Of a stretch of DNA of 64,000 bases, positions 33,828 through 42,225 are shown in pieces. The number at the start of each line of letters is the position of its first letter. Position 1 is the first letter of the stretch. The stretch spans positions 62,463 to 126,462 of the forward strand of contig DAVO01000013.1 in the NCBI GenBank assembly GCA_002509405.1. Direction: 5' to 3'. The position numbers and the translations under genes are program-made. Source of the stretch: Methanomassiliicoccaceae archaeon UBA72. Its GTDB lineage: Archaea; Thermoplasmatota; Thermoplasmata; Methanomassiliicoccales; Methanomethylophilaceae. The notes beneath the pieces are model-generated. The model was given only the letters and a program-made list of their open reading frames with translations. It was not told the DNA's origin and ran no database searches.

Positions 33828-35882
33828 TCACATCCCTCCCATGTAATAGATCAATACCAGAGCCACGACGAACACCGCCGCGACCCCGATCATCACGATC
33901 GAGGCATAGTTGCCAACGTTTCCTGTCTGAACATATTTGGCGCTCTCGCCCGATCCCACAACCGAGCCCGAGAGCCCGTTGACGGTTCCGTCTATGACGT
34001 TCCTGTCGAAGTAATCGACACCCTTTGCGATGCCGTATCCGAACTTCCAGGATATCCAGTTGTAGAGCTGGGGGAACCACCATCTCTTTTCCAAGGCCTT
34101 GTAGAGCCTGGATTCGCCCTCCTTGTTGAACTTTCCGGGGTTTACGGAGAACTTGCTGTACATGAGGTACGCAATGTATATCCCCAGCAACGCCAGGACG
34201 ATCGTCAGGTAGGTGTACGGGTTGGTGAACAGCTCTTCGATGTAGTGAACCGCTCCGTGGCCTTCGTGCATACCCACTATGAACGCTCCGGTGATCGAGT
34301 CGGGAGATATGGTGATTATTCCGTCGAGCCCGAACAGGATGAGGAAACCGGATCCGAAAGCGAATATGGAGAGCAGCATCAGCGGGACCGTCATGGTAGA
34401 CGGGGACTCGCCGTGCGAGTGCTCTGTCGCATGGCCCTCGGGGCCGGCGAACGTCATGTACCACATGCGGAACATGTAGAATGCCGTCATGAACGCCGTA
34501 ACAACTCCGAGGATCCAGATTATCATGAATATGTATCCCTCGGGGCCGTATTCGGACGCTTTCATAACCGACTCCAGGACAAGGTCCTTGGACCAGAACC
34601 CGCTGAAGAACGGGAACCCGGCGATAGACAGCGAACCTATGAGCATCGTGATCGAGGTCCACTTCATCTTCTTGCCGAGGCCGCCCATCTCACGCATGTC
34701 CTCCGTGCCACACGAATGGATTACCGAACCGGAACCCAGGAACAGCAGGGCCTTGAAGAAGGCGTGGTTGAACATGTGGAACACGCCCGCCGTATATCCG
34801 GCGGCACCTGCCGCTATGAGGGCGGCGTTGCCTTCCTTCATTCCGATGGCCATCATGTATCCGCCCGCACCCAGGGCCATTATCATGTAGCCAAGCTGGG
34901 AGATGGTCGAGTATGCGAGGACCTTCTTGATGTTCATGTTGTTAAGCGCCATGGATGCCGCCAGTATCGCGGTTATGCCTCCGATGAGGCCGACCAGCAA
35001 CATGACGTCTGCGGACTGAACGAACAGAGGGTAGCTCCTCGCAACGAGGTATACTCCCGCCTTGACCATCGTGGCCGCGTGTATCAAAGCCGAAACGGTC
35101 GTGGGGCCCGCCATCGCGTCGGGCAGCCAGTCCTGCAGAGGGAACTGTGCGCTCTTTCCGATCGCACCTCCGAACAGCAGAAGGGTCGCCAGCACTATCA
35201 GGTTCGTATCGACTGCGGCTATGGCCGCAGGGTCGAACAGGTTGACGTAATCAAGAGACTGGAACGCGTACAGAAGTACGAACAGGCCTCCCATAAAGGA
35301 CACGTCTCCCAGACGGGTGACGATGAACGCCTTCTTCGCCGCGGATGCGGCGTTGTCGGAAGCTGCGTCCCCTTCGGGGTGCCTGAAGCTCCAGAACCCG
35401 ATCAGCAGGTAGGAGCACAGGCCCATTATCTCCCAGAAGACGAAGGTCATCAGGTAGTTGTTCGAGATTATGAGTCCCAGCATTCCCGCCAGGAACAAGC
35501 TCACTTCGGCGAAGTATCTCCTGCTCCTCTTGCCCTGGTCATGCATGTACCCTATGGAGTATATGAAGATCAGCAGGGAGATCAGGGAGGAGAACATCAG
35601 CATCACGCATGTGAGCCCGTCCACATAGTATCCCAGTGTGAGGGTGAACCCGCCCGGGATGGAGAACCATGTCACCGCATCGGTCGCATAACCGACGCCG
35701 CCGTTGTACGCAGGTCCCGTAAGGAACTCGTACACCACCAGCACTGAGAGGACGAAGGATGCCAGGGCTCCTATTACAGCTATCAGTCCCCCTTCTTTGG
35801 GGGTTTTGTTTCCGGTCAGACCGATGATAACGAAGAAAATCAGCGGAATCACCGGTATGAGCCATGTGTATTCAATGAACAT
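33828..35882 (-). CDS. fpoL: F420H2 dehydrogenase-like complex subunit FpoL (NuoL-like)
   Basis: The largest antiporter-like subunit, 684 residues. It shows FVFWEIMGLCSYLLIGFW, the segment GKSAQFPLQDWLPDAMAGPTT-type core near residue 225, and NIKKVLAYSTISQLGYMIMALG. A C-terminal extension from about 560 residues carries the long lateral helix expected of NuoL. It pumps protons in the membrane arm. The long open frame antisense to this gene is a composition artefact. Confidence 0.95.
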   Translation of the reverse strand: MFIEYTWLIPVIPLIFFVIIGLTGNKTPKEGGLIAVIGALASFVLSVLVVYEFLTGPAYNGGVGYATDAVTWFSIPGGFTLTLGYYVDGLTCVMLMFSSLISLLIFIYSIGYMHDQGKRSRRYFAEVSLFLAGMLGLIISNNYLMTFVFWEIMGLCSYLLIGFWSFRHPEGDAASDNAASAAKKAFIVTRLGDVSFMGGLFVLLYAFQSLDYVNLFDPAAIAAVDTNLIVLATLLLFGGAIGKSAQFPLQDWLPDAMAGPTTVSALIHAATMVKAGVYLVARSYPLFVQSADVMLLVGLIGGITAILAASMALNNMNIKKVLAYSTISQLGYMIMALGAGGYMMAIGMKEGNAALIAAGAAGYTAGVFHMFNHAFFKALLFLGSGSVIHSCGTEDMREMGGLGKKMKWTSITMLIGSLSIAGFPFFSGFWSKDLVLESVMKASEYGPEGYIFMIIWILGVVTAFMTAFYMFRMWYMTFAGPEGHATEHSHGESPSTMTVPLMLLSIFAFGSGFLILFGLDGIITISPDSITGAFIVGMHEGHGAVHYIEELFTNPYTYLTIVLALLGIYIAYLMYSKFSVNPGKFNKEGESRLYKALEKRWWFPQLYNWISWKFGYGIAKGVDYFDRNVIDGTVNGLSGSVVGSGESAKYVQTGNVGNYASIVMIGVAAVFVVALVLIYYMGGM

Positions 35883-35883
35883 C

Positions 35884-36186
35884 TTACCACCTCAATTCCG
35901 TAAGATCGTCTATGACGGTCGTTTTCTTCATCTTGTATGCGTTGAGCAGTATCGCTATGCCCACTGCGACCTCGCATGCGGCGACGGCGACGGTGAACAC
36001 CACGAAGACCTGTCCCATTATGTCGCCGTTGTACGCGGCGAACGCAACCAGGTTTATGTTGGCAGCGTTGAGGACCAGCTCGATGCACATCAGCACGACT
36101 ATCGCGTTGTTCTTGGTCATAATCCCATAGATACCTATGACGAACAATATGGCCGAGAACATGAGGAAGAACTCAATTGGAATCAT
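35884..36186 (-). CDS. fpoK: F420H2 dehydrogenase-like complex subunit FpoK (NuoK-like)
   Basis: The 100-residue protein has three hydrophobic helices with the NuoK core GIYGIMTKNNAIVVLMCIELVLNAANINLVAF, cited here in shorthand: Glu in MCIELVLNA and a second in CEVAVGIAILL are the channel acidic residues. GGAGGTG six bases before the ATG decides the start. It overlaps the end of fpoJ2 by 14 bases. Confidence 0.9.
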   Translation of the reverse strand: MIPIEFFLMFSAILFVIGIYGIMTKNNAIVVLMCIELVLNAANINLVAFAAYNGDIMGQVFVVFTVAVAACEVAVGIAILLNAYKMKKTTVIDDLTELRW

Positions 36187-36469
36187 CGTCGTCCACCTCC
36201 TCTCTTGCAACGCATATCGCACCGACCATCGCACCGAACATGATCAGGGACAGCAGGGCCACAATGGGGCCGTATGTCTCGAACATTACGTATGTGAGGG
36301 AGCCGGTCAGGATGTTGCCGCTTCCGTCGATCGGGTTGAATGTGGGAAGAGACTGTGGCCAGCTGTTGGAGACGATGTCTCCCCATCCGGTGGCGAAGAC
36401 AGCGAAGGTGAGGGCAGAAAGCACTATCACCGCTGTAACGATACCGTATATCGTCCTCTTACTCATCAT
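36173..36469 (-). CDS. FpoJ C-terminal half (separate subunit J2)
   Basis: The 98-residue protein has two hydrophobic segments (about 5-25 and 65-85). It corresponds to the second half of NuoJ: GSLTYVMFETYGPIVALLSLIMFGAMVGAICVAREE in outline. GGAGGTG upstream of ATGATG sets the start. NuoJ split into two genes is known from other archaeal complex I-like operons. It overlaps fpoJ1 and fpoK by short stretches. Confidence 0.78.
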   Translation of the reverse strand: MMSKRTIYGIVTAVIVLSALTFAVFATGWGDIVSNSWPQSLPTFNPIDGSGNILTGSLTYVMFETYGPIVALLSLIMFGAMVGAICVAREEVDDDDSN

Positions 36470-36791
36470 CGTTGCCACCTCCGGTCTTCATAATGTACCT
36501 TCTGGTGAGCATTATGCTGAACGCGAACAGGATCGTTATCGCACCGACGTATACGAACAGCTGTATTATCGCCATGAACTCGGCCTCCAGGAATAGGAAG
36601 ACCACTGCCACGACGACGAACACAAGGGCGAGGTAGAATGCGCTGTGCATGGCCTCTTTGTCGGTGACCATGAAGAGCGCGGCGGTGATCCCGATGGCCG
36701 CTACGGCCAGGAACATCACCATGTCGCCATTGTCGCCGAGATATCCCAGATAGTCGGTGAACATGGTCCATATGTTTTGTATTGTAGACAT
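36459..36791 (-). CDS. FpoJ N-terminal half (separate subunit J1)
   Basis: The 110-residue protein has three hydrophobic helices with KEAMHSAFYLALVFVVVAVVFLFLEAEF in outline, then AIIQLFVYVGAITILFAFSIML. This is the N-terminal half of NuoJ, including the conserved VYVGAI segment near the pi-bulge helix. It lies between fpoI and fpoJ2, overlapping the latter by 11 bases. Confidence 0.85.
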   Translation of the reverse strand: MSTIQNIWTMFTDYLGYLGDNGDMVMFLAVAAIGITAALFMVTDKEAMHSAFYLALVFVVVAVVFLFLEAEFMAIIQLFVYVGAITILFAFSIMLTRRYIMKTGGGNDDE

Positions 36792-37531
36792 CAGAGCACC
36801 TCCTCGATGTGAATGGCGTCCTTGGGACAGTCAATCACACAGTTCTTGCAGCATATGCACTTCTTGGGGTCGAACAAGGGTATGAGCTTGGGCTTGCCTT
36901 TTGCGTTGAGGCCCTTCTCCACCATCTCTACCGCATCGACAGGGCATACCTTCTGGCATTTCTTGCATCCGATGCAAGCATCCTCGTCGACGACGGGGTT
37001 GTCGATCTCGTGGGGATGGTGCCTCTTCTCCGGGGATCCCGCATCGATGTCGGACTGGAGGGTGACTTCGAGATGAACCTCCATTCCGGGGGTCGTGTCC
37101 TTGAAGTTGAGCCTGCGTGGCCCGTAGAACATGTCCTCCTTGAACAGTTCCGCGAGCTCGTACTCCGGCGTGACCGTCATTGCGTTCACGGGGCAGTACT
37201 CGGCGCAGTATCCGCAGAAGGCGCACCTTCCGACGAACACCTGAGGCCTCATGACCATCTTGCCGTCGTCGTCCGCGACCTCGACCATCTTGATGCACCC
37301 TGTGGGGCACATCCTCGAGCATACGCCGCAACCTACGCATTTGTCGAACCTCAGTCCGGGGCGTCCGCGGTAGTTGTCGGGTATCCATTCCTTCTCATAG
37401 GGATAAAGGATGGTGACCGGCCTGTGTCTGACGGTCTTGAAGAACAGCCTCAGACTTACCCACATCGGCTTGAGGACCCAAAGGCTCCTGGCAGGGTTTT
37501 TCGGATATTTGTCGAGATATTTTATAGGCAT
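36791..37531 (-). CDS. fpoI: Fpo iron-sulfur subunit FpoI with extra ferredoxin module
   Basis: The 246-residue protein has four CxxCxxCxxxC motifs. Cys65/68/71/75 and Cys103/106/109/113 form the usual NuoI/FpoI 8Fe ferredoxin that passes electrons to FpoB. Cys186/189/192/196 and Cys225/228/231/235 form a second, C-terminal 2[4Fe-4S] module absent from standard FpoI. A linker of about 70 residues containing GSPEKRHHPHE joins them. The ATG overlaps the fpoH stop (TGATG). Since no FpoF is encoded nearby, the extra module may be the electron entry site or docking point for ferredoxin or a heterodisulfide reductase. That is inference. Confidence 0.9.
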   Translation of the reverse strand: MPIKYLDKYPKNPARSLWVLKPMWVSLRLFFKTVRHRPVTILYPYEKEWIPDNYRGRPGLRFDKCVGCGVCSRMCPTGCIKMVEVADDDGKMVMRPQVFVGRCAFCGYCAEYCPVNAMTVTPEYELAELFKEDMFYGPRRLNFKDTTPGMEVHLEVTLQSDIDAGSPEKRHHPHEIDNPVVDEDACIGCKKCQKVCPVDAVEMVEKGLNAKGKPKLIPLFDPKKCICCKNCVIDCPKDAIHIEEVL

Positions 37532-38703
37532 CAGAAGACACCTCCTATTTTGAGCAGCACCGCAATTGCCAGGTTGATAACCGACAGCGGCATGAACACC
37601 TTCCATCCAAGGTTGAGTATCTGGTCTATCCTGACACGGGGCAGGGCGACCCTGACCCAGATCATTATGAAGAAGATGAACCAGCCCTTGAGCAGCTGCA
37701 CGACCTCGGGAAGGAACCCGTTGACCGCATCGGATGCGAACGGAGCTATGTTCCAGCCTCCCAGGAACATTATGGATATCATGGCGCATGACGCGAATCC
37801 CCTGAGGTAGTCGCCCAGCATTATGAGTCCCCATTTCATTCCGGCGTACTCGGTCTGCCATCCTTCGACGAGTTCGGCCTCTGCCTCTGCAAGGTCGAAG
37901 GGCGAGCGCTCCGCTTCGGCACAGGAGCATGTGAAGAACACGATGAACCCTATGAAGAGCGGAATGATGTACCACATCGATTCGTTCTGGGCGGCAACTA
38001 TTCCGCCGATGTTGAACGTGCCGGAAAGGACCGCCACGGAACAGACGATGATCAGCATAGGGATCTCGTAGGAGATCATTGACTCCGCGGCCCTCATTCC
38101 TCCGATCAGAGAATATTTATTGTTCTGGGACCAGCCCGAGACCAGGATGAAGAAGGGCGCCAAAGCGTAAAGCGCCATGACTATCAGCAGTCCCGAGTCA
38201 AAGTTCACGATGAAGAACCTGTCCGACAGGGGAAGCATGCATGCCACGAGGACCGAGGTCCCTATGATGAGGGAGACAGTCCACATGTATGTCATCTTGT
38301 CGATCTTCTTGGGCATGGTGTTCTCTTTCATGAAGGTCTTGAGACCGTCGGCCACGCACTGCATGAAACCCTTCATGCCTATCATGGTCCCTCTTCTGTC
38401 CATGAACCTTCCGAGCACCTTACGCTCTTCCCACAACGATATCAGGACACCTACGAATATCACCAGGAATATCACGAGCGCCAGGATGATTATCGAGAAG
38501 GCGTTGACCACGGCATCGGACATGAGCCACTCCGACACCGGGTTCCCAGGCAGGAGGAGATCTATGAGCCAGGCTACAATTCCTCCAAGGAACTGATACA
38601 CCTCATAACCTAAGTCGTAGACCACATTGTACGTGTCGTACGGGTAGTACGGGTTCGACATCGGGTCTCCGTATTGCATCCAATCTTTCATTGAAGACAC
38701 CAT
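37531..38703 (-). CDS. fpoH: F420H2 dehydrogenase-like complex subunit FpoH (NuoH-like)
   Basis: The 390-residue membrane protein has WEERKVLGRFMDRRG, YSLIGGMRAAESMISYEIP and the acidic loop CSCAEAERSPFDLAEAEAELVEG-type region near residue 275. It ends with RVALPRVRIDQILNLGWKV. These residues form the junction with the hydrophilic arm and the methanophenazine/quinone site. GGTGA is upstream of the chosen ATG. An N-terminal stretch of about 60 residues precedes TM1 and is unusually Tyr-rich. Confidence 0.93.
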   Translation of the reverse strand: MVSSMKDWMQYGDPMSNPYYPYDTYNVVYDLGYEVYQFLGGIVAWLIDLLLPGNPVSEWLMSDAVVNAFSIIILALVIFLVIFVGVLISLWEERKVLGRFMDRRGTMIGMKGFMQCVADGLKTFMKENTMPKKIDKMTYMWTVSLIIGTSVLVACMLPLSDRFFIVNFDSGLLIVMALYALAPFFILVSGWSQNNKYSLIGGMRAAESMISYEIPMLIIVCSVAVLSGTFNIGGIVAAQNESMWYIIPLFIGFIVFFTCSCAEAERSPFDLAEAEAELVEGWQTEYAGMKWGLIMLGDYLRGFASCAMISIMFLGGWNIAPFASDAVNGFLPEVVQLLKGWFIFFIMIWVRVALPRVRIDQILNLGWKVFMPLSVINLAIAVLLKIGGVF

Positions 38704-38707
38704 GTTA

Positions 38708-39877
38708 TCACCTGTCCGTCTCTCCCATGCAGACATCTATCATAGCCATCACCGCCGGTACGTCGGCGACCCTTACACCTTTGACCATGGGCCTGGAGGC
38801 CGAGATGTTGGTGAACAGGGGGGCGCGCACCTTTAGCCTGAACGGTTTGTCCGTTCCGTCCGAGATGAGATACATCAGGGACTCGCCGCGGGGATCTTCG
38901 AGCTTACAGAACGCCTTTCCGGCCGGCACCTTGGAGGGCACCTTGAGCCTGTAGGGGGCGTTCTTGCCGAGAGCGTTGATCTTGCGGACCGCCTGCCTTA
39001 TTATCTCGCAGGACTGGAACATCTCCTCGATCCTAACCATGTATCTGGAGTAGGTGTCCCCTTCCGTGAGGACCGGGACTTCGAAGTCTATTTCCCCATA
39101 TTTTCCATAGGGGTCGTCGCGGCGGAGGTCGAAGTCGACGCCGCATCCTCTCATGGCTGGCCCTGTGACACCGAGGTTGGCACACTGCTCACGGGTAAGG
39201 CGGCTGATGCCTTTCATCCTCGAAACGTATATCGAGCTGCTGTCGATCATGTTGATGATGTCCCAGAGCGCCTTCTCGAAGCGCTCGGTGCATCTCATGA
39301 CGTCCCTGTCGAATATATCGGTGGTGTCGTTTCTGACCCCTCCGATACGCGGATAGTTGGTAGTCATCCTCTGGCCGCACAGCCTCACATTGAGGTCGAG
39401 CCAATACTCCCTTTCTCTCATTCCCCAGAGGAAGATCGTCAGGTTTCCGAGGTCGGTCCCTACCGCCGCCAGCCACATCAGGTGGGACTGTATGCGGCAT
39501 ATCTCGTCGGCCACGATCCTGATGTACTCCGCCTTCTCGGGAACCTCGATTCCGAGGGCCTTCTCCACCGTCATGCAGTATAGGTGGGTGTATGTCATGG
39601 ACGCCGAATAGCAGAGACGGTCGGCCATAGGTATGATCTTGGGGTACTCCCTGTTCTCGGCCTCCTTCTCCCATCCGCGGTGCAGATATCCGATGACGGG
39701 CTCCGCATCCGTTACTATCTCTCCGTCGACTCTGACCTTAAGGGTCCAAAGTCCGTGGGAGAAGGGGTGCTGCGGACCCATGTAGATCCACATCGCGTCC
39801 GTTTGGTACCTGTCTTTGGCGATCCTCTCCTCGGGAGGCGAATCGAATGTATCTATTGTGTTCTCGACTACCATCAT
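38708..39877 (-). CDS. fpoD: F420H2 dehydrogenase-like complex subunit FpoD (NuoD-like)
   Basis: The 389-residue protein is the 49-kDa-type subunit: MWIYMGPQHPFSHGLWTLKV, VIGYLHRGWEKEAENR, LCYSASMTYTHLYCMTVEKALG, and LEDPRGESLMYLISDGTDKPFRLKVRAP in outline. It ends RVADVPAVMAMIDVCMGETDR, close to the usual C-terminus. It carries the catalytic pocket for the membrane carrier. The start overlaps the end of fpoC by four bases. Confidence 0.95.
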   Translation of the reverse strand: MMVVENTIDTFDSPPEERIAKDRYQTDAMWIYMGPQHPFSHGLWTLKVRVDGEIVTDAEPVIGYLHRGWEKEAENREYPKIIPMADRLCYSASMTYTHLYCMTVEKALGIEVPEKAEYIRIVADEICRIQSHLMWLAAVGTDLGNLTIFLWGMREREYWLDLNVRLCGQRMTTNYPRIGGVRNDTTDIFDRDVMRCTERFEKALWDIINMIDSSSIYVSRMKGISRLTREQCANLGVTGPAMRGCGVDFDLRRDDPYGKYGEIDFEVPVLTEGDTYSRYMVRIEEMFQSCEIIRQAVRKINALGKNAPYRLKVPSKVPAGKAFCKLEDPRGESLMYLISDGTDKPFRLKVRAPLFTNISASRPMVKGVRVADVPAVMAMIDVCMGETDR

Positions 39878-40353
39878 TCCTGCCCCCTGAGCTTGTAGGA
39901 CTTCCTGAACGGGAAGAACGTGTATGTGTCCGGGGTGAGGAGCCTCTTCAGCTTGGGGTGCTCATCGAATATTATTCCGAAGAGCTCATAGGTCTCCCTC
40001 TCGTGCCAGTTGGCACCTTCCCATATGAGTGCGACAGAGTGCACGTGGAGGTCTTCAAGCGGCAGCTTGGTAAATATCTCGATCACCGTTCCGCTGTAAT
40101 AGTTGGTGAGGAGATATATGACCTCCAGATGGTCGATCATGTCTGCGCCCATGACTATGGAGCAGTGCTCGAACGTGAGGTTGTCGTGTATGTAGTTGCA
40201 TACGTCGAAGACGTCCTCTTTGTTCAGGATCTCCGCGTGAACGCGGCGTACATCCGTTTTGCTGACTGTAACCTTCCCCTTGAACTTGTTCTCGAGGAGA
40301 TGCTTTATTTCGGAGACCGAAGGCTCCTGGTAGATAGCTTCTGTGTCCATCAT
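39874..40353 (-). CDS. fpoC: F420H2 dehydrogenase-like complex subunit FpoC (NuoC-like)
   Basis: The 159-residue protein has LPLEDLHVHSVALIWEGANWHERETYELFGI in outline, followed by HPKLKRLLTPDTY, the standard NuoC/30-kDa signature. It is a hydrophilic arm subunit that packs against FpoD. Two tandem ATG codons form the start, and fpoB ends two bases before. Confidence 0.92.
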   Translation of the reverse strand: MMDTEAIYQEPSVSEIKHLLENKFKGKVTVSKTDVRRVHAEILNKEDVFDVCNYIHDNLTFEHCSIVMGADMIDHLEVIYLLTNYYSGTVIEIFTKLPLEDLHVHSVALIWEGANWHERETYELFGIIFDEHPKLKRLLTPDTYTFFPFRKSYKLRGQE

Positions 40354-40355
40354 CT

Positions 40356-40919
40356 TCAGTCCTCCAGGAACACGCCTCTGTTGAAGTAGTCGCCAATCTT
40401 CTTCTGGAGCAGCATGAAGCCGTCGATCATCGCGTCGGGCTTCACCGGGCATCCGGGGATGTAGAGGTCGACCGGTACGATCTGGTCGACGCCCTGTACG
40501 CAGTTGTAGGAGTCGTACCAGGGCCCTCCGGAAATGGCGCACTCTCCCATGGCTATGACCCACTTGGGGTTGGGAATCTGCTCGTAAAGGCGCCTTATCG
40601 AGGGTCTGACCTTCTTCCCGATCCATCCGTTGATGAGCAGGATATCGGTCTGCCTCGGGGAAGAACGGTAGATTATTCCGAGACGCTCGGCGTCGTGCCT
40701 TGTGGTCGAGGCGGACGCCATCTCGAGGGCGCAGCATGCGAGTCCCCAGTGCAGGGGGTGCATGGAGTTCTTCATGGCCCATGTCCAGACGGGGCCTGTG
40801 AGCTTGTCGATGGTCTTCTTGGTCCCGGCGCTCAGAAGGTCATTGATGACCAGAGTGGACCAGTCCATGAACTCTTCGGCACTCATGGCGACCGCGTGGG
40901 GATACAGACTCATATCCAT
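40356..40919 (-). CDS. fpoB: F420H2 dehydrogenase-like complex subunit FpoB (NuoB-like)
   Basis: The 187-residue protein binds the terminal N2-type 4Fe-4S cluster through Cys62-Cys63, Cys127 in MGECAISGG and Cys157 in IPGCPVKPDA. The fold motif RQTDILLINGWIG is also present. Electrons pass from FpoI through this cluster to the membrane carrier. Its ATG lies inside the fpoA coding end (10-base overlap). Confidence 0.95.
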   Translation of the reverse strand: MDMSLYPHAVAMSAEEFMDWSTLVINDLLSAGTKKTIDKLTGPVWTWAMKNSMHPLHWGLACCALEMASASTTRHDAERLGIIYRSSPRQTDILLINGWIGKKVRPSIRRLYEQIPNPKWVIAMGECAISGGPWYDSYNCVQGVDQIVPVDLYIPGCPVKPDAMIDGFMLLQKKIGDYFNRGVFLED

Positions 40920-41272
40920 ATTTTTTCCTCCTTTTTCAGCGCATACGATACGCTCAGAATTATTACGCCGAGGAATATGAGAACCCATATGCGAGCCATG
41001 GTCGAGAGACCTGAGAATCCTACGGCCCACACCATCAGGATGGTCGCGACAAGGTCGAAGACCACGAAAATGATAGCGAAAGCGTAGTATTGGAACCTGA
41101 ACTGGACGTGTGCGTCCCCTATCGGTTCCGACCCGCACTCATAGGTCGACTCCATCCACGGCGTCGTTTTCGTAGGTCTTATGAACCTAGACACGAACCA
41201 CGCTAGCGGCGCGAAGCCCATACAGACCACGCCTAGTACCATCAGCGGAATGTAGTACGTTATCAGTGACAT
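40910..41272 (-). CDS. fpoA: F420H2 dehydrogenase-like complex subunit FpoA (NuoA-like)
   Basis: The 120-residue protein has three hydrophobic helices and the NuoA loop TTPWMESTYECGSEPIGDAH. VQFRFQYYAFAIIFVVFDLVAT follows in outline. It is the first gene of the fpoABCDHIJ1J2KLMN operon. The ATG lies about 29 bases after the TATA centre, so the transcript is probably nearly leaderless. Confidence 0.93.
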   Translation of the reverse strand: MSLITYYIPLMVLGVVCMGFAPLAWFVSRFIRPTKTTPWMESTYECGSEPIGDAHVQFRFQYYAFAIIFVVFDLVATILMVWAVGFSGLSTMARIWVLIFLGVIILSVSYALKKEEKIWI

Positions 41273-41296
41273 TGGGGCGTCGCGACGTCTTAAAAG

Positions 41297-41304
41297 TATA
41301 TAAC
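41297..41304 (-). promoter_or_regulatory. TATA box of the fpo operon
   Basis: On the minus strand GTTATATA, preceded by ACTCAACC as a possible BRE, lies about 29 bases from the fpoA ATG. It drives the twelve-gene operon. The divergent proC gene starts about 80 bases away. Confidence 0.6.
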
Positions 41305-41383
41305 GGTTGAGTCGCGTCCTTTCTTATTTACACGAGCGCGGGAACAAGTTATTATGGAGGTAGTCGATTCGCAATAGATTGCA

Positions 41384-42190
41384 ATGTCAGCAAAGATCGG
41401 TTTCATCGGCGCCGGGAAGATGGCTTCCGCCATGATAGGCGGGATCATATCGAACGGGCTCTACACCAAGGACGAAGTGGTCGCATGCGCACCCAGCGAT
41501 TCGACCAGGAGCGAGGTGGCCGCCAAATACGGTATCAGGACCTACAGGACCGCCGCTGAGGTGGCGGAAATTACGGATTTCCTGGTACTCGCCGTGAAGC
41601 CTGTCCAGCTGAGGGGCCTTTTTGCCGAGGAGGGCCTGAGGATTAACGGATCGCACCTGGTTATGAGCATTGTAGCAGGGGTCAAGATCGCTGATTTAGA
41701 GGCGTATGTGCCAGATAGCAAAATTGTTCGAGTTATGCCCAATCATTGCTGCCTTGTTGGAGAAGGTGCGGCGGGCTATTCCCGCGGAACCAAAGCCACA
41801 GACGCCGATGTCGAGAAGGTACGGAAGGTCCTTTCCTCTTCTGGCATGGCGGAAGAGGTCAAGGAATCGGACCTTGATGCTGTCACCGGGCTCGCGGGCA
41901 GCTCTCCCGCATTCATGTACATGGTAATCGACGCAATGGCCGACGGCGGCGTGCTCTGCGGGATACCGCGCGAAAAAGCGATCAAACTCGCGGCACAGTC
42001 TATGCTTGGCTCGGCGAAGATGGTCCTCGAGACCGGAGAACATCCCGATAAGTTGAAAGATATTGTGTGCTCCCCCGGCGGGACCACGATAGAAGGCGTA
42101 CGCGTGCTGGAGGACTCCTGCGTGAGGTCGGCATTCATCGCGGCGGTGGAAGCTAGCACATTGAAGTCCCGCGAGATGGGGCGGAAGTGA
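41384..42190 (+). CDS. proC: Pyrroline-5-carboxylate reductase
   Basis: The 268-residue protein has KIGFIGAGKMASAMIGGII, LAVKPVQLRGLF, VRVMPNHCCLVGEGAAGYS and the C-terminal VCSPGGTTIEGVRVLE signature with LAGSSPAFMYMVIDAMADGG. It makes proline from pyrroline-5-carboxylate with NAD(P)H. Normal length. Single gene divergent from the fpo operon. Confidence 0.94.
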   Translation: MSAKIGFIGAGKMASAMIGGIISNGLYTKDEVVACAPSDSTRSEVAAKYGIRTYRTAAEVAEITDFLVLAVKPVQLRGLFAEEGLRINGSHLVMSIVAGVKIADLEAYVPDSKIVRVMPNHCCLVGEGAAGYSRGTKATDADVEKVRKVLSSSGMAEEVKESDLDAVTGLAGSSPAFMYMVIDAMADGGVLCGIPREKAIKLAAQSMLGSAKMVLETGEHPDKLKDIVCSPGGTTIEGVRVLEDSCVRSAFIAAVEASTLKSREMGRK

Positions 42191-42225
42191 CCTTCGCGCG
42201 CCCTTATATTACTAAATAATGATAA

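Noticed and set aside
33645..35747. A 700-codon open frame on the plus strand over fpoL and fpoM
   Set aside because: It is antisense to two clear antiporter subunits, is rich in His/Arg/Asp as expected of a shadow frame, and has no family motifs.
30758..41272. Full F420H2 dehydrogenase
   Set aside because: No fpoF (F420-oxidising subunit) or fpoO lies in the operon, so I did not call the complex an F420H2 dehydrogenase in the strict sense.
41355..41360. GGAGGT as ribosome binding site for proC
   Set aside because: It lies about 24 bases before the ATG, too far for a normal Shine-Dalgarno interaction.
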